A stretch of 64,000 nucleotides of DNA, from the NCBI RefSeq assembly GCF_003614435.1, contig NZ_CP025546.1:186001-250000 (forward strand), written 5' to 3'. The position numbers and the translations under genes were made by a program. This document shows positions 44,531 to 55,218 of this stretch, piece by piece. Below the pieces are notes generated by a model, which saw only the letters and a program-made list of their open reading frames with translations, was not told the DNA's origin and did no database searches. The number at the start of each line of letters is the position of its first letter. Position 1 is the first letter of the stretch. Source of the DNA: Mycobacterium paragordonae. Its GTDB lineage: Bacteria > Actinomycetota > Actinomycetes > Mycobacteriales > Mycobacteriaceae.

Positions 44531-44623
44531 GGAGGCGTTTGGGTTCCTGGTGGTCCCCCCGGTCTTCAAAACCGGTGAGATCGAGCATCTCGGTCTGGCG
44601 GGTTCGATTCCCGTCCGCCTCCG
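44531..44623 (+). tRNA. selC: tRNA-Sec (anticodon UCA)
   Basis: A 93-base tRNA. The acceptor GGAGGCG(T) pairs with (C)CGCCTCC, with the eighth pair mismatched T/C. The anticodon stem is CCGGT/ACCGG and the loop CTTCAAA, with TCA at 44566-44568 reading UGA. The long variable arm has a GAGAT/ATCTC stem, and the T arm is GCGGG-TTCGATT-CCCGT. The discriminator is G and CCA is not encoded. Long variable arm plus UCA identifies tRNA-Sec rather than a suppressor. It lies 39 bases upstream of selA. Confidence 0.95.
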
Positions 44624-44662
44624 CACCTGCCCATAAAAGCGGATGCCACCAAGAGAGGTCAC

Positions 44663-45970
44663 GTGACGCAGGTCGACCCGCGACGGCTGATTCCCCGCAC
44701 GGATCAGTTGCTGGCCCGCCCGGCTGTGCTGCTCCAGCGAAAAAGGCTGGGCGACAAGGCTGTTCGCGCAACGATTCGTGAGACCCAGCAACGGGCCCGG
44801 CACGGTGACCTGGCGCCGGACCGGGTGCCGGAAGCGCTCGAGACGGCCTTGGCCGCCCAGGCCGCCACCTCGTTGCACCCGGTGCTGAACGCCACCGGCG
44901 TCGTCGTGCACACCAATCTCGGCCGCGCTCCGCTGGCCGCGGCCGCGGTCGAAGCGCTGATCGCGGCCAGCGGCTACGTCGACGTCGAACTCGACCTCAC
45001 CACCGGCACCCGCTCCAAGCGCGGCGTCGCGGTCCGGCAAGCGCTGCTCGACGCGTGCCCGGCGGCCGGGGACGCCCTCGTCGTCAACAACGGCGCCGCC
45101 GCGCTGGTACTGGCGACCACCGCCCTGGCGGCCGGCAGCGAAGTCATCATCAGCCGCGGCGAGCTGATCGAGATCGGCGCCGGTTTTCGGCTGCCCGACC
45201 TGATCGCGTCGACGGGCGCTCGACTGCGCGAAGTCGGCACCACGAACCGCACCCATCTGAAGGACTACGAGGCGGCGCTCGGCCCGGATACCGGCTGCGT
45301 GCTCAAGGTGCACCAGAGCAACTTCCGGGTGGAAGGCTTCACCGCAGCCGCAACCCTCACTGAACTCGCGCCCCTGACCACGGGCAGCAACATCCCGCTG
45401 ATCGCCGACCTGGGCAGTGGCCTGCTCCAGCCGGACCCGGCGCTGCCCGACGAACCCGGCGCCGCCACCGCGCTGGGCGAGGGCGCCGACCTCGTCATCG
45501 CGAGTGGCGACAAACTGCTCGGGGGACCGCAGGCCGGCATCATCCTGGGCCGCGCCGAACTGATCACCACACTGGCGCGGCATCCACTGGCCCGGGCGGT
45601 CCGTGCCGACAAGCTGACCCTGGCCGCGCTCGAGGCGACGGTCTGCTCGGGCAGCTCACCGGTGACCGTGGCGCTGCATGCAGACCGCGACCGGTTGCGT
45701 ATCCGGGCAGAACGCCTGGCCGAGTCGGTCGGCGCTACGGTCGTCGCCCACGACGGCCGCGTCGGCGGCGGAGGTGCGCCCGGCGTGCCGCTCCCCGGGT
45801 GGGCGGTCCGCCTGCCGGAGTCGGTGGCCGCCACGCTGCGGGCCGGCCGGCCCGCGGTGCTGCCCCGCGTGCACGACGGCGCCTGCCTGCTGGATCTGCG
45901 CTGCATTCCCGAGGACGACGACGACCGCCTGCTGGACGCGGTGCGCGCGGCCCTGGATGGACAGTCCTGA
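44663..45970 (+). CDS. selA: L-seryl-tRNA(Sec) selenium transferase
   Basis: A 435-residue PLP enzyme converting seryl-tRNA-Sec to selenocysteinyl-tRNA-Sec with selenophosphate. Motifs: HPVLNATGVVVHTNLGRAPL, VVNNGAAALVLATTALAAG, SRGELIEIGAGFRLPDLI, EVGTTNRTHLKDYEAAL, and the PLP lysine in SGDKLLGGPQAG. The length is slightly below E. coli SelA (463). GTG 44663 follows AGAGAGG. It overlaps or abuts selB, so the two are co-translated. Confidence 0.95.
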   Translation: MTQVDPRRLIPRTDQLLARPAVLLQRKRLGDKAVRATIRETQQRARHGDLAPDRVPEALETALAAQAATSLHPVLNATGVVVHTNLGRAPLAAAAVEALIAASGYVDVELDLTTGTRSKRGVAVRQALLDACPAAGDALVVNNGAAALVLATTALAAGSEVIISRGELIEIGAGFRLPDLIASTGARLREVGTTNRTHLKDYEAALGPDTGCVLKVHQSNFRVEGFTAAATLTELAPLTTGSNIPLIADLGSGLLQPDPALPDEPGAATALGEGADLVIASGDKLLGGPQAGIILGRAELITTLARHPLARAVRADKLTLAALEATVCSGSSPVTVALHADRDRLRIRAERLAESVGATVVAHDGRVGGGGAPGVPLPGWAVRLPESVAATLRAGRPAVLPRVHDGACLLDLRCIPEDDDDRLLDAVRAALDGQS

Positions 45971-47757
45971 GCACTCATGTCGTGGCCACCGCAGGCCACG
46001 TCGACCACGGCAAGAGCACGCTCATCCACGCGCTCACCGGCATGGAGCCCGACCGCTGGGAGGAGGAGCGGCGTCGCGGTCTGACCATCGACCTCGGCTT
46101 CGCCTGGACCACCCTGACGTCCGGCCGCAAGGTCGCCTTCGTCGATGTGCCGGGCCACCAACGCTTTCTGGGCAACACGCTGGCCGGCCTCGGGCCCGCA
46201 CCGGTGGTGTGCTTCGTGGTGGCCGCCGACGAGGGCTGGCAGGCACAGTCCGACGACCATCGCGACGCCGTTGCGGCACTGGGCATTCAACACGGCCTCA
46301 TCGTGATCACCCGCGCCGACCGGGCCCCGGAGCGCGGCGCCGAGGTGCTCACCCAGGCCCGCGCCGAGTTGGCCGCAACCGGCCTGCGCGGCGCACCGGG
46401 CGTCATCGTGTCGGCCGTCGAGGGCAGCGGGCTCGCTGAATTCCGGGCTGCCCTGGACCGCGTGCTGGCGCAGGTGCCGGCGCCCGAAGCGGATGCCCGG
46501 GTGCGGCTGTGGGTCGACCGTTCCTTCACCATCACCGGCGCCGGCACGGTGGTGACCGGCACGTTGCCCGCCGGGACGCTGGCCGTCGGCGATCGGCTGG
46601 AGCTGCTCGGTGCGTCGCGCACCCGGCCGGCGACCGTTCGCGGACTGCAGAGCTGCGGTCAGCCGTACCCCTCGCTCGGACCGGTCTCGCGGGTGGCGCT
46701 GAACCTGCGCGGCGTCCCACGCGAAGACATAAGACGCGGCGACGCCCTGCTCACCCCGGACGCGTGGCCGGACACCCGGCTCCTGGACGTGCGTCGCACC
46801 TCCGGTGACCCGTGGAGTGCAGCCCCGACGCATCTCGTCGCTCATGTCGGCACGGCGGCCGTGCCGGTGCGGTTGCGACCCTTCGATGACGACCACGGCC
46901 GGCTCACTCTCGACCGGAGGCTGCCGTTGGTGTTCGGCGACCGGCTGGTGCTGCGCGACCCGGGAAGCGTGCGGATCCTCGGCGGCGCCGAGGTGCTCGA
47001 TGCCGAACCTCCCGCGCTGCGCCGGCGCGGCGACAGCGGCCGCCGCGCAGCGGTATTGGCGCTGTCGGAGCCCGGCGGTGACGTCGAGGCCGAGGTCGCG
47101 CGCCGGGGAGCTGTGCGGGAAACTCACCTGCGCCGGCTCGGGTTGCTGCCGCACACCGTGCCCGCACAGGTCCTCGTCGTCGACGGCTGGTGGGTGCACG
47201 GCCCGACGCACGAGACCTGGCAGCGGCGGCTGCGGGCCGCGGTCGACGACTTGGCCGCACGAGATCCATTGGCTGACGGTCTGTCTCGGGGTGCGGCCCG
47301 CGATCTGCTGGCGCTGCCCGACGAAGCGCTGCTCGACGACGTCGCTCGTGCAGCCGGGCTCGAGCAGCAGGGCGGCGTGATCCGGCTACCTGGTGCGCGG
47401 CACCGGCTCGGCCCGGCCGAAGCGGCGATACGCGAGTTGGAGACCAAGTTGGGGGCGGAGCCGTTCGGAGCGCCGGAAGCCTACGAACTGCAGGCGCTGA
47501 AACTGGGCACCCGCGAACTGGCCGCCGCCGAGCGCGCCGGGCGGGTGTTGCGGTTGCGCGACGGCGTGGTGTTGTTGCCGAACGCGCCCGCGCTGGCCAT
47601 GCGCACCCTGGCCACGCTTGAGCAGCCCTTCACCACAAGCCAAGCGCGCCAAGCGCTTAACACCACGCGGCGGGTTGCAATTCCACTACTCGAATACCTC
47701 GATACCCGCGGCTGGACCCGTCGACTCGATGCGGGTCACCGCGAAGTCGCGCGCTGA
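45967..47757 (+). CDS. selB: Selenocysteine-specific elongation factor
   Basis: About 596 residues. N-terminal GTPase: ATAGHVDHGKST (G1), LTIDLGF (G2), DVPGH (G3) and TRAD (G4), then EF-Tu-like domains and four winged helices that bind the SECIS (C-terminal FTTSQARQALNTTRRVAIPLLEYLD). It delivers Sec-tRNA to UGA codons marked by SECIS. The start is unclear: CTG 45967 overlaps the selA stop (CTGA) and gives STHVVATAGHVDH, whereas GTG 45982 would trim the first strand. No ATG fits. Confidence 0.93.
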   Translation: MSTHVVATAGHVDHGKSTLIHALTGMEPDRWEEERRRGLTIDLGFAWTTLTSGRKVAFVDVPGHQRFLGNTLAGLGPAPVVCFVVAADEGWQAQSDDHRDAVAALGIQHGLIVITRADRAPERGAEVLTQARAELAATGLRGAPGVIVSAVEGSGLAEFRAALDRVLAQVPAPEADARVRLWVDRSFTITGAGTVVTGTLPAGTLAVGDRLELLGASRTRPATVRGLQSCGQPYPSLGPVSRVALNLRGVPREDIRRGDALLTPDAWPDTRLLDVRRTSGDPWSAAPTHLVAHVGTAAVPVRLRPFDDDHGRLTLDRRLPLVFGDRLVLRDPGSVRILGGAEVLDAEPPALRRRGDSGRRAAVLALSEPGGDVEAEVARRGAVRETHLRRLGLLPHTVPAQVLVVDGWWVHGPTHETWQRRLRAAVDDLAARDPLADGLSRGAARDLLALPDEALLDDVARAAGLEQQGGVIRLPGARHRLGPAEAAIRELETKLGAEPFGAPEAYELQALKLGTRELAAAERAGRVLRLRDGVVLLPNAPALAMRTLATLEQPFTTSQARQALNTTRRVAIPLLEYLDTRGWTRRLDAGHREVAR

Positions 47758-47785
47758 TCCGCCTGCCCCGGGCTATTCTGCACGC

Positions 47786-49045
47786 ATGGCGCTCGAAGCG
47801 CAGTCAGCGGCGGCGGTGCCGGTCACGAGTCGACGCCGCCGCCTCCCACCACGCAATGTGACGTATCCCAAAAGCGTTACCCGCCAAAAGCGGGTGCTGG
47901 TCAGGTCCACCCGGATCGGCGCCGTCGTCAGCGCCTTCTACACCTTGCTCGCCCTCTTCGTCGGGCATGACGGCATGCCCATCGTCGTGCTCAGCGCCGT
48001 CAGCACCGTCGTCTACTTGGCGATCCCGTTGCTGTACCGCTACGGGGTTCTGCTCGCCCCAATGGTTTTCATCGTCGCGGCGTACGTGTTGATCACCGTC
48101 CTGTGTCTGCGCATCGGTACCGGAACCGGGATCCAGTTCTATTACCTGGTGGGTGCAACGATCGCCCTGCTGGTCCTCGGCATCGACCACATCGTGCTGG
48201 CGTCGTTGATGGCCGGGGTGGGTGCGGTTCTGACGGTGGTGCTGCAGCTGACGGTGCCCGAAAAGACGGGCGTGCAACCAGATTGGGCCTACACCTTCGG
48301 CTACGTCGTCTCGGTGGCCACCTCCTGGATCATGGTGATGGCGATCGTATGGTCGGCGCTGCGCGAAATCACCCGCGCCGAGCGGGTGATCGAAGCCGAA
48401 TACCACCGGTCCGAGTCATTGCTCGCCAACATACTTCCCACGAAAATCGCTGAGCGGTTGAAGGATCCGTCCCGGCCCGTCATCGCCGACAAGTACGAAG
48501 ACGCCTCCGTGCTGTTCGCCGACATCGCGGGTTTCACGAGTCGGGCGAGCGACACCGCACCCACCGACCTGGTCCGGTTCCTTGATCAGCTCTACACCCA
48601 ACTGGATGCCCTGGTCGACCGCCACGGCTTGGAGAAGATCAAGACCAGTGGTGATTCGTACATGGTCGTCAGCGGGGTGCCGGATCCGCGTCCGGACCAC
48701 CTGGAGGCGCTGGCTCAGCTCGCGTTGGACATGGCACAGGCGGTCGCCGGTCTGAAAGATCCACGGGGCCGGGCGGTTCCGCTGCGGATCGGTGTGGCAG
48801 TCGGTCCCGTGGTCGCCGGAGTCGTCGGTGCGCGCAAATTCTTCTACGACGTGTGGGGCGATGCCGTCAATGTCGCGGCGCGGATGGAGACCACCGACGT
48901 CGAGGGCCGTATTCAGGTGCCCCAGGACGTGTACGACCGGCTCAAGGACCGATTCGTGTTCGAGGAGCGCGGTGACATCGACGTCAAAGGCAAGGGCGTG
49001 ATGCACACCTGGTATCTCGTCGGCCGAGCTCCGCGGCGGGGTTAA
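47786..49045 (+). CDS. Membrane-anchored class III adenylate cyclase
   Basis: A 419-residue protein like M. tuberculosis Rv1625c: an N-terminal six-helix membrane domain (about residues 45-200), a HAMP-like linker helix (RAERVIEAEYHRSESLLANILP) and one cyclase domain. The catalytic set is complete: metal Asp in VLFADIAGFTS, substrate Lys in EKIKTSGDSYMVV with the second metal Asp, and D/N/R in WGDAVNVAARMET. A homodimer would make cAMP from ATP on the cytoplasmic side. A plausible -10 (TATTCT) lies just before the ATG. Distinct from the soluble cyclase/LuxR type elsewhere in the window. Confidence 0.9.
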   Translation: MALEAQSAAAVPVTSRRRRLPPRNVTYPKSVTRQKRVLVRSTRIGAVVSAFYTLLALFVGHDGMPIVVLSAVSTVVYLAIPLLYRYGVLLAPMVFIVAAYVLITVLCLRIGTGTGIQFYYLVGATIALLVLGIDHIVLASLMAGVGAVLTVVLQLTVPEKTGVQPDWAYTFGYVVSVATSWIMVMAIVWSALREITRAERVIEAEYHRSESLLANILPTKIAERLKDPSRPVIADKYEDASVLFADIAGFTSRASDTAPTDLVRFLDQLYTQLDALVDRHGLEKIKTSGDSYMVVSGVPDPRPDHLEALAQLALDMAQAVAGLKDPRGRAVPLRIGVAVGPVVAGVVGARKFFYDVWGDAVNVAARMETTDVEGRIQVPQDVYDRLKDRFVFEERGDIDVKGKGVMHTWYLVGRAPRRG

Positions 49046-50067
49046 ATCCCGGCCGCGTCCGCGATTTCGCGTGCCATCTGCACCCGTGCATCGATCCAGG
49101 CGACGACGGGAGTTCCGGCTGAGGCCTTGTTCTGTGGTTCGTCCATCGCCCGCCGCATCACGCCTTCGGCGATGATGGCCAGCTTCCACAGTCCCAGTGC
49201 ATGCCAGTACTGCAGCGCGGCGGCGTCGCGACCCGTCTCGTCCAGGTACAGCCGGGTCATTTCCGCCCGGTCCGGAAAGCCTTCCAATGTCGACGGCGCG
49301 TAGTCACCGCTGAGCGCCTCACCCGGCTCGGCCCAGTAGGTGAGCAGACTGCCCATGTCGGCCAGCGGATCGCCCAGCGTGGACAGTTCCCAGTCCAGCG
49401 TTGCCACTATCTCGCCGGTCTCCGGTGACGTGATCAGGTTGCGCAGGTGAAAATCACCGTGCACCAGGCTGACTTCGCGCTGCTCGGGCACGGCGGCAGC
49501 CAACCGGCGGGTGAGGTCGTCCAGCTCGGGCAATTCACGGGTCTTCGAGAGCTCCCACTGTCCCGCCCAGCGTTTGAGCTGACGATGCGCGTACGGCTTG
49601 TGGCTGGCCAGGTCCGCCAGGCCCACCTCATCGAGGTCGACCGCGTGAATCTTGGCCAGGGTGCGCGGCAGGTCGACGGCGATCTGATGGCGTTGCCGCG
49701 GTGTCAGCGCTTCGGCGACCCCCATGGTGTCGACCACCAGGCCGTCGACGAACTCCATCAACACCAGCGGCACCTCGCAGAACTCAGAATCCGTTGTCGT
49801 GGAGAGGATTTGAGGTACCGGCACCGGGGTTTCCGCCAAGGCGGCGATGATGCGGGCTTCCCGCAGCACGTCGTGCGCCGAGGCCAGTAGATGACCCAGT
49901 GGCGGGCGGCGCAACACCCAGGCGCGACCCGCCGCGTCGCTGACCCGGTACGTCAGATTCGACTGACCGAGCCCGATCCGCTGGAACTGCAACGGTGACT
50001 CGAACTCGACGCCGAGTTCGGTGAGCCAGCGCGCCACCGCGTCCGGGTCCAGGCCGGTCACCGTCAC
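49042..50067 (-). CDS. Phosphotransferase (APH-like) family protein linked to acyl-CoA dehydrogenase
   Basis: A 341-residue kinase-fold protein: [22 protein letters not shown], the catalytic loop [12 protein letters not shown], and [18 protein letters not shown] supplying the metal Asp. This type is found fused to or paired with ACAD10/11-like dehydrogenases, where it is thought to phosphorylate hydroxyacyl substrates. GTG 50067 overlaps the dehydrogenase stop as GTGA. It converges on the adenylate cyclase, overlapping by four bases. Confidence 0.85.
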   Translation of the reverse strand: MTVTGLDPDAVARWLTELGVEFESPLQFQRIGLGQSNLTYRVSDAAGRAWVLRRPPLGHLLASAHDVLREARIIAALAETPVPVPQILSTTTDSEFCEVPLVLMEFVDGLVVDTMGVAEALTPRQRHQIAVDLPRTLAKIHAVDLDEVGLADLASHKPYAHRQLKRWAGQWELSKTRELPELDDLTRRLAAAVPEQREVSLVHGDFHLRNLITSPETGEIVATLDWELSTLGDPLADMGSLLTYWAEPGEALSGDYAPSTLEGFPDRAEMTRLYLDETGRDAAALQYWHALGLWKLAIIAEGVMRRAMDEPQNKASAGTPVVAWIDARVQMAREIADAAGI

Positions 50068-51284
50068 TTCGGAGTGGCTTCCCGGTACTTGCGCAGTTCC
50101 TGACTGGCGATGGCCCGCTTGTGTACTTCGTCGGGGCCGTCGGCCAGTCGCAGCGTGCGCAGATGCGCCCACGCCATGGCCAGCGGGAAGTCGTCGGTGA
50201 CGCCGCCGCCGCCGTGCACCTGGATGGCCCGGTCGACGATCTTGAGCGCGATGTTCGGTGCCGCCACCTTGATGGCCGCGATCTCCGTGCGGGCCGCCTT
50301 ATTGCCCACCGTGTCCATCAGGTATGCGGCCTTCATGGTGAGGAGCCGGATCATCTCGATGTCGATGCGGGACTCGGCGATCCAGTCACGGATGTTGGCG
50401 TTGGCACTGATGGGTTTGCCGAAGGTGACCCGCGACTCCGCTCGCCGGCACAACAACTCCAGCGCCCGCTCGGCCATCCCGATGGCGCGCATGCAGTGGT
50501 GGATGCGGCCCGGGCCCAACCGGGCCTGGCTGATTGCGAAGCCCTCTCCCTCGCCCTTGAGCACGTCCTTCGACGGCACCCGCACGTCCTCGAAGTCGAT
50601 CTCCGCGTGGCCCTCGCGGTCCTGGTAGCCGAAGACCGACAGATTGCGCCGGACCGTGATGCCCGCAGCGTCGATCGGCACCACCATCATCGACTGCTGC
50701 CGGTGCGGCGCCGCGTCCGGATCGGTCTTGCCCATCACGATCAGCACCTTGCAATTACGGTGCATTCCGTTGGAGGCAAACCATTTTCGTCCGTTCAGGA
50801 CATAGTCGTCACCGTCGCGGACCATCGACATCTCCACGTTGGTGGCATCCGAGCTGGCGACCGCCGGCTCGGTCATCGCGAACGCCGAGCGGATCTTGCC
50901 GTCCAGCAGGGGCTTGAGGTAACGCTCCTTGTGCTCGTCGGTGCCGAACAGGGTCAGCACCTCCATGTTGCCGGTGTCCGGGGCGCTGCAGTTGCACGCT
51001 TCCGAGGCGAGGTGGCTGTGGCCCATGATCTCGGCCAGTGGTGCGTACTCGAGATTGGTCAATCCCGGCCCCCACTCGGGATGCGGGTGAAACAGGTTCC
51101 ACAGGCCACGCTTTCGCGCCTCGGTCTTGAGATCTTCGAGGATCGGCGGGTGGAAGTGCGGGTCGCCCGCTTCCCGCATCTGTTCGTCATAGACGTCCTC
51201 GGACGGGTAGACGTGCGAATCCATGAATTCGAGCAGGTCCGACTGGTACTGCTGGGCGCGCTCGGAGATATCAAACAGGGCCAT
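50064..51284 (-). CDS. Acyl-CoA dehydrogenase (ACAD10/11-like)
   Basis: A 406-residue FAD enzyme: [79 protein letters not shown], and [36 protein letters not shown]. The lack of the usual Glu in the C-terminal GT-S-E loop and the ending DGPDEVHKR are typical of this subgroup. It is translationally coupled to the APH-like kinase, so together they may process 4-hydroxyacyl-type substrates. Divergent from the NDMA-dependent alcohol dehydrogenase. Confidence 0.9.
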   Translation of the reverse strand: MALFDISERAQQYQSDLLEFMDSHVYPSEDVYDEQMREAGDPHFHPPILEDLKTEARKRGLWNLFHPHPEWGPGLTNLEYAPLAEIMGHSHLASEACNCSAPDTGNMEVLTLFGTDEHKERYLKPLLDGKIRSAFAMTEPAVASSDATNVEMSMVRDGDDYVLNGRKWFASNGMHRNCKVLIVMGKTDPDAAPHRQQSMMVVPIDAAGITVRRNLSVFGYQDREGHAEIDFEDVRVPSKDVLKGEGEGFAISQARLGPGRIHHCMRAIGMAERALELLCRRAESRVTFGKPISANANIRDWIAESRIDIEMIRLLTMKAAYLMDTVGNKAARTEIAAIKVAAPNIALKIVDRAIQVHGGGGVTDDFPLAMAWAHLRTLRLADGPDEVHKRAIASQELRKYREATPK

Positions 51285-51363
51285 ACCAGTGGTCTACACC
51301 ACCGACTCCGCCAACCCGTTCGCGGCATCGCCAACCACGCAGTTCGCGCGTTAACGTCGACTG

Positions 51364-52470
51364 ATGAAGACAACAGCCGCGGTCCTCATCGAAGCGGGCC
51401 GGCCATTCGAACTGATGGAACTCGACCTGGACGGCCCGAAAGAGGGCGAAGTCCTGATCAACTACACCGCGGCCGGGCTGTGTCACTCCGACCTGCACCT
51501 CACCGACGGCGACCTGCCGCCGCGCTTCCCGATCGTCGGCGGCCACGAGGGCGCCGGCATCATCGAGGACGTCGGCCCCGGCGTGACGAAGGTGAAACCC
51601 GGTGACCACGTCGTCTGCAGCTTCATCCCCAGCTGCGGCCACTGCCGGTACTGCTCGACCGGCAGGCAGAGTCTGTGCGATATGGGTGCCACCATCCTCG
51701 AAGGTTGTATGCCGGACGGGTCGTTCCGTTTCCACAGCGGCGGAACGGATTTCGGTGCGATGTGTCTGCTCGGCACCTTCGCCAAGAAGGCGACGATCTC
51801 GCAGCATTCGGTGGTCAAGATCGACGACTGGCTGCCGCTGGAGACCGCGGTGCTGGTCGGCTGCGGCGTGCCGACGGGGTGGGGCAGCGCCGCGTACGCC
51901 GGCAATGTCCGGCCCGGCGACATCACCGTGGTCTACGGCATCGGCGGCATCGGTATCAACGCGGTCCAGGGGGCCCTGCACGCCGGAGCCAAGTACATCG
52001 TGGTGGTCGACCCGATAGCGTTCAAACGGGACACGGCGGTCAAATTCGGTGCGACACACGCCTTCGAAACCGCGGCAGCTGCCGCCGAGAAGATCAACGA
52101 ACTGTCCTGGGGCCAGGGCGCTGACCAGGCCATCGTCACCGTCGGCACCGTCGACGAAGACGTCATCTCGGCTGCGTTCGATGTGATCGGCAAGGGCGGC
52201 ACCGTCGTCGTGGTCGGCCTCGCCGACCCCGCGAAGGCGACCGTCCACGTCTCGGGAGGCATGCTTGTCCTGACCGAGAAGACGATCCGCGGCTCACTGT
52301 TCGGCTCGGCCAACCCGCAGTACGACATCGTCCGCCTGCTGCGCCTCTACGATGCCGGGCAGCTCAAGCTCGACGAACTCGTCACCACCAGGTACCGCCT
52401 CGAGGACGTCAACCAGGGTTATCAGGACCTACGGGAGGGCCGGAACATCCGCGGGGTCATCGTCCACTGA
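51364..52470 (+). CDS. NDMA-dependent zinc alcohol dehydrogenase
   Basis: A 368-residue medium-chain dehydrogenase. Catalytic zinc ligands are in GLCHSDLH and GGHEGAG; the structural zinc loop is [15 protein letters not shown]. The nucleotide fold is [20 protein letters not shown]. The pattern matches the actinobacterial nicotinoprotein (tightly bound NAD, NDMA-coupled) group, linked to mycofactocin in mycobacteria. The substrate may be an alcohol from nearby degradation. Its last 42 bases overlap the converging aldolase gene. Confidence 0.87.
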   Translation: MKTTAAVLIEAGRPFELMELDLDGPKEGEVLINYTAAGLCHSDLHLTDGDLPPRFPIVGGHEGAGIIEDVGPGVTKVKPGDHVVCSFIPSCGHCRYCSTGRQSLCDMGATILEGCMPDGSFRFHSGGTDFGAMCLLGTFAKKATISQHSVVKIDDWLPLETAVLVGCGVPTGWGSAAYAGNVRPGDITVVYGIGGIGINAVQGALHAGAKYIVVVDPIAFKRDTAVKFGATHAFETAAAAAEKINELSWGQGADQAIVTVGTVDEDVISAAFDVIGKGGTVVVVGLADPAKATVHVSGGMLVLTEKTIRGSLFGSANPQYDIVRLLRLYDAGQLKLDELVTTRYRLEDVNQGYQDLREGRNIRGVIVH

Positions 52471-53475
52471 GGCCGCGGCGGTGAGGTCCAGCGCGATGTC
52501 CACCAGCATGTCTTCCTGCCCGCCGATCATGCCGCGCCGGCCCGCCTCCTCCAACAGGGTCCGGGCGTCGATGCCGTAGCGGGCGGAAGCATTCTCGGCG
52601 TGCCGCAGGAAGCTGGAATAGACACCCGCGTACCCGAGTGTCAACGTCTCGCGATCGACTCGGACCGGCCGGTCCTGCAGGGGGCGGACCAGATCGTCGG
52701 CGGCGTCCTGCAGTGCGTGCAGGTCGCACCCGTGCGGCCAGCCCAGTTTGTCGGCGGCGGCGACGAACACTTCCAGCGGCGCGTTGCCCGCGCCGGCACC
52801 CATCCCAGTCAACGACGCATCGACCCGCGTTGCCCCGTGCTCCACGGCAGCGATCGAGTTGGCCACCCCGAGTGACAGGTTGTGGTGCGCATGTATACCG
52901 ATTTCGGTTGTGGCCATGAGAGTTTGGCGCACCGCGTGCACCCGCTCGGCGACGTCGCGCATGGTCATCGCGCCGCCGGAATCGACCACGTACACACAGG
53001 TGGCGCCGTAGCTCTCCATCAACCTGGCTTGTTCGGCCAGCGCGGCCGGCGTGGTCAGGTGGCTCATCATCAGGAAGCCGGCGGTGTCCATGCCGAGTTC
53101 GCGCGCGGCGGCGATGTGACGGGCGGAGATGTCGGCCTCGGTGCAGTGGGTGGCGACGCGGACCACCGTCGCCCCGGCCCGGTGCGCGTCTTTCAGGTTG
53201 CGCACGCTGCCGATGCCGGGCAGCACCAGGGTCGCGACCCGCGCGCGCCGCACGGCGGTCGCGACGGCCTCGATCCATTCCAGGTCGGTGTGGGCGCCGA
53301 AGCCGTAGACGCAACTGGAACCGGCCAACCCGTCGCCGTGCGCGACTTCGATGGAGTCGACGCCCGCGGCGTCGAGTGCGGTGGCGATCGCCACCGCCTG
53401 CCGCAGCGTGTACTGATGTCGCACGGCATGCATCCCGTCACGCAGGGTCACGTCGCTGATGAAGAGGTGAGTCAT
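52429..53475 (-). CDS. mhpE: 4-hydroxy-2-oxovalerate aldolase
   Basis: A 348-residue DRE-TIM metallolyase: [16 protein letters not shown] (metal Asp and Arg), [13 protein letters not shown], and the metal-binding [14 protein letters not shown]. It splits 4-hydroxy-2-oxoacids into pyruvate and an aldehyde, the last steps of meta-cleavage. The aldehyde is channelled to the acylating dehydrogenase whose stop overlaps this start as ATGA. The symbol follows the E. coli pathway (HsaF in steroid catabolism). Confidence 0.92.
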   Translation of the reverse strand: MTHLFISDVTLRDGMHAVRHQYTLRQAVAIATALDAAGVDSIEVAHGDGLAGSSCVYGFGAHTDLEWIEAVATAVRRARVATLVLPGIGSVRNLKDAHRAGATVVRVATHCTEADISARHIAAARELGMDTAGFLMMSHLTTPAALAEQARLMESYGATCVYVVDSGGAMTMRDVAERVHAVRQTLMATTEIGIHAHHNLSLGVANSIAAVEHGATRVDASLTGMGAGAGNAPLEVFVAAADKLGWPHGCDLHALQDAADDLVRPLQDRPVRVDRETLTLGYAGVYSSFLRHAENASARYGIDARTLLEEAGRRGMIGGQEDMLVDIALDLTAAASVDDDPADVPALP

Positions 53476-54416
53476 GATGTGGCTCCGGCCGTTTGGCGGG
53501 CGATGTGCTCGGCGGTGGCCAACGCGGCCGACGTCATGATGTCGAGATTGCCGGCGTAGGTGGGCAGATAGTCTCCGGCGCCAGCGACTTCCAGCATCAC
53601 GGTGACTCGGATGCCGATGAACTTGCCGGTTTCGGGGATATATAACGGGTTTTCGGGACTGAAGGTCTCGAACTGCACGCCCTGGGTGAGCCGGTAGCCG
53701 GGCACGTAGGCGTTGACCCGTGCCACCATGTCGGCGATCGACGACCGGATCGCGCCGTGATCGGCATCCCCGTCGACCAGACAGTAGACGGTGTTGCGCA
53801 TCAGCACCGGCGGGTCGGCCGGATTGAGGATCATCACCGTCTTGCTACGTTGCGCCCCTCCGACGGATACCAGTGCCGCCGAGGTGGTTTCGATGAATTC
53901 GTCGATGCTGGCGCGGGTCCCGGGGCCTGCGGACTTCGACGAGATGGCAGACACGACTTCGGCGTAGGAGACCACGCCGTGTGCGGCAACCGAGGCCACG
54001 ATCGGCACCGTCGACTGGCCGCCGCACGTCACCATGTTCAGGTTCCCGAGGTCGAGGTGCTCGTCGAGGTTGACCACCGGGACGCAGTAAGGGCCGACGG
54101 CGGCCGGGGTGAGGTCGAGCATGCGCACCCCCGTGGGTTGTAGCGCGGCCCAGTTGGCCCGGTGGGCCGCTGCCGAGGTGGCATCGAATGCCAGCCGGAT
54201 ATCACCGAACTGCGGCATCGACAGCAGGCCGTCCACCCCGCCGGCGGTGGTGGGGACACCTAAGCTGCGGGCGCGGGCCAATCCGTCGGAGTCGGGGTCG
54301 ACGCCGACCACGGCGGCCACTCGAAGCGGGCCGTCGCTACGCAGGATCTTGATCATCAGGTCGGTGCCAATGTTCCCCGACCCGATGATCGCCACCGGCC
54401 AGTCATGTTGTGTCAC
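53472..54416 (-). CDS. mhpF: Acetaldehyde dehydrogenase (acylating)
   Basis: A 314-residue NAD/CoA enzyme: Rossmann start [20 protein letters not shown], catalytic cysteine in [16 protein letters not shown], and RNTVYCLVD toward the end. It converts the aldehyde from the aldolase into acetyl-CoA (or propionyl-CoA) in a channelled complex. It lies 12 bases after the hydratase gene and is coupled to the aldolase by an ATGA overlap. Confidence 0.92.
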   Translation of the reverse strand: MTQHDWPVAIIGSGNIGTDLMIKILRSDGPLRVAAVVGVDPDSDGLARARSLGVPTTAGGVDGLLSMPQFGDIRLAFDATSAAAHRANWAALQPTGVRMLDLTPAAVGPYCVPVVNLDEHLDLGNLNMVTCGGQSTVPIVASVAAHGVVSYAEVVSAISSKSAGPGTRASIDEFIETTSAALVSVGGAQRSKTVMILNPADPPVLMRNTVYCLVDGDADHGAIRSSIADMVARVNAYVPGYRLTQGVQFETFSPENPLYIPETGKFIGIRVTVMLEVAGAGDYLPTYAGNLDIMTSAALATAEHIARQTAGATS

Positions 54417-54428
54417 AGTTATTTTCCT

Positions 54429-55196
54429 CTACGTGAAGGTGAGCGACAGGGTGCCGAGGGTGTCGATGGTCGCGGTGGCGACGTCGCCGCGTGTCACGAA
54501 AGCCGCGGTGGTGAACGATCCGGACATCACGAATTGGCCTGCCGCGAGCTCGGTGTCGAACTCGGCCAGCGCGTTGGCCAGCCAGGCGACGGCTGCAGCG
54601 GGGTCGCCCATCACCGCATCGCCGGTGCCACGGCCGATCTCGGTGCCGTTGAGCACCAGCGACGCGACGACCTGTGGCAGGCAGAGGTCGCCGGTACAGG
54701 GGAACCACTCGCCGATGGCCACCGCGCCCGAGCTCGCGTTGTCCGCGACGGTGTCGACGAGGGTGAGTTGCCAGTCCGCGATGCGGCTGTCGACGATCTC
54801 GAGCGCCGCGGCGACGGAATGCGTTGCGGCATAGACGTCCGCGACGGTCACGCCGGGGCCGCGCAGCGGATCGCGCAGCATGAAGGCGATCTCGGGCTCC
54901 ACTCGCGGACTGCAGAACCGCGAGGTGTCGACACTTCCGCCGGTGATCACCATGTCGTCGAGGATGAAACCGAAATCCGGTTGGTCGACGCCGAGCAGCG
55001 TCTGCATGGGCTCAGAGGTCAGGCCGATCTTGCGGCCAACCAGCGCCGCACCGGCGTCCAGGCTGCGCCGCAGATTGAGTTGCTGGATCGCGTAGGCGTC
55101 CGCGACGCCCAGTCCGGGCGCGGATTCGGTCGGGGGACGGATCGGCGCGCGATCACGGGCGGCGATCCAGAGGGCGTCGGCGGTATCGGTGAGCAC
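54429..55196 (-). CDS. mhpD: 2-keto-4-pentenoate hydratase
   Basis: A 255-residue hydratase adding water to 2-hydroxypenta-2,4-dienoate. Motifs: GRKIGLTSEPMQTLLGV, DFGFILDDMVI and SPRVEPEIAFML (metal-binding glutamates), with VAAALEIVDSRIADW giving the third. GTG 55196 is used. It is the first gene of the lower-pathway operon, reading away from the shared operator toward mhpF and mhpE. Confidence 0.9.
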   Translation of the reverse strand: MLTDTADALWIAARDRAPIRPPTESAPGLGVADAYAIQQLNLRRSLDAGAALVGRKIGLTSEPMQTLLGVDQPDFGFILDDMVITGGSVDTSRFCSPRVEPEIAFMLRDPLRGPGVTVADVYAATHSVAAALEIVDSRIADWQLTLVDTVADNASSGAVAIGEWFPCTGDLCLPQVVASLVLNGTEIGRGTGDAVMGDPAAAVAWLANALAEFDTELAAGQFVMSGSFTTAAFVTRGDVATATIDTLGTLSLTFT

Positions 55197-55218
55197 TCGT
55201 ACTCCTGAGGTATTGACT

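Noticed and set aside
45265..47211. Long minus-strand frame opposite selA/selB
   Set aside because: The plus strand encodes unmistakable SelA and SelB; the antisense translation is Arg/Ala-rich noise.
51289..51302. GTGGT-N4-ACCAC dyad between the acyl-CoA dehydrogenase and NDMA-alcohol dehydrogenase genes
   Set aside because: Arms are short and directly at the dehydrogenase start; expected by chance in this composition.
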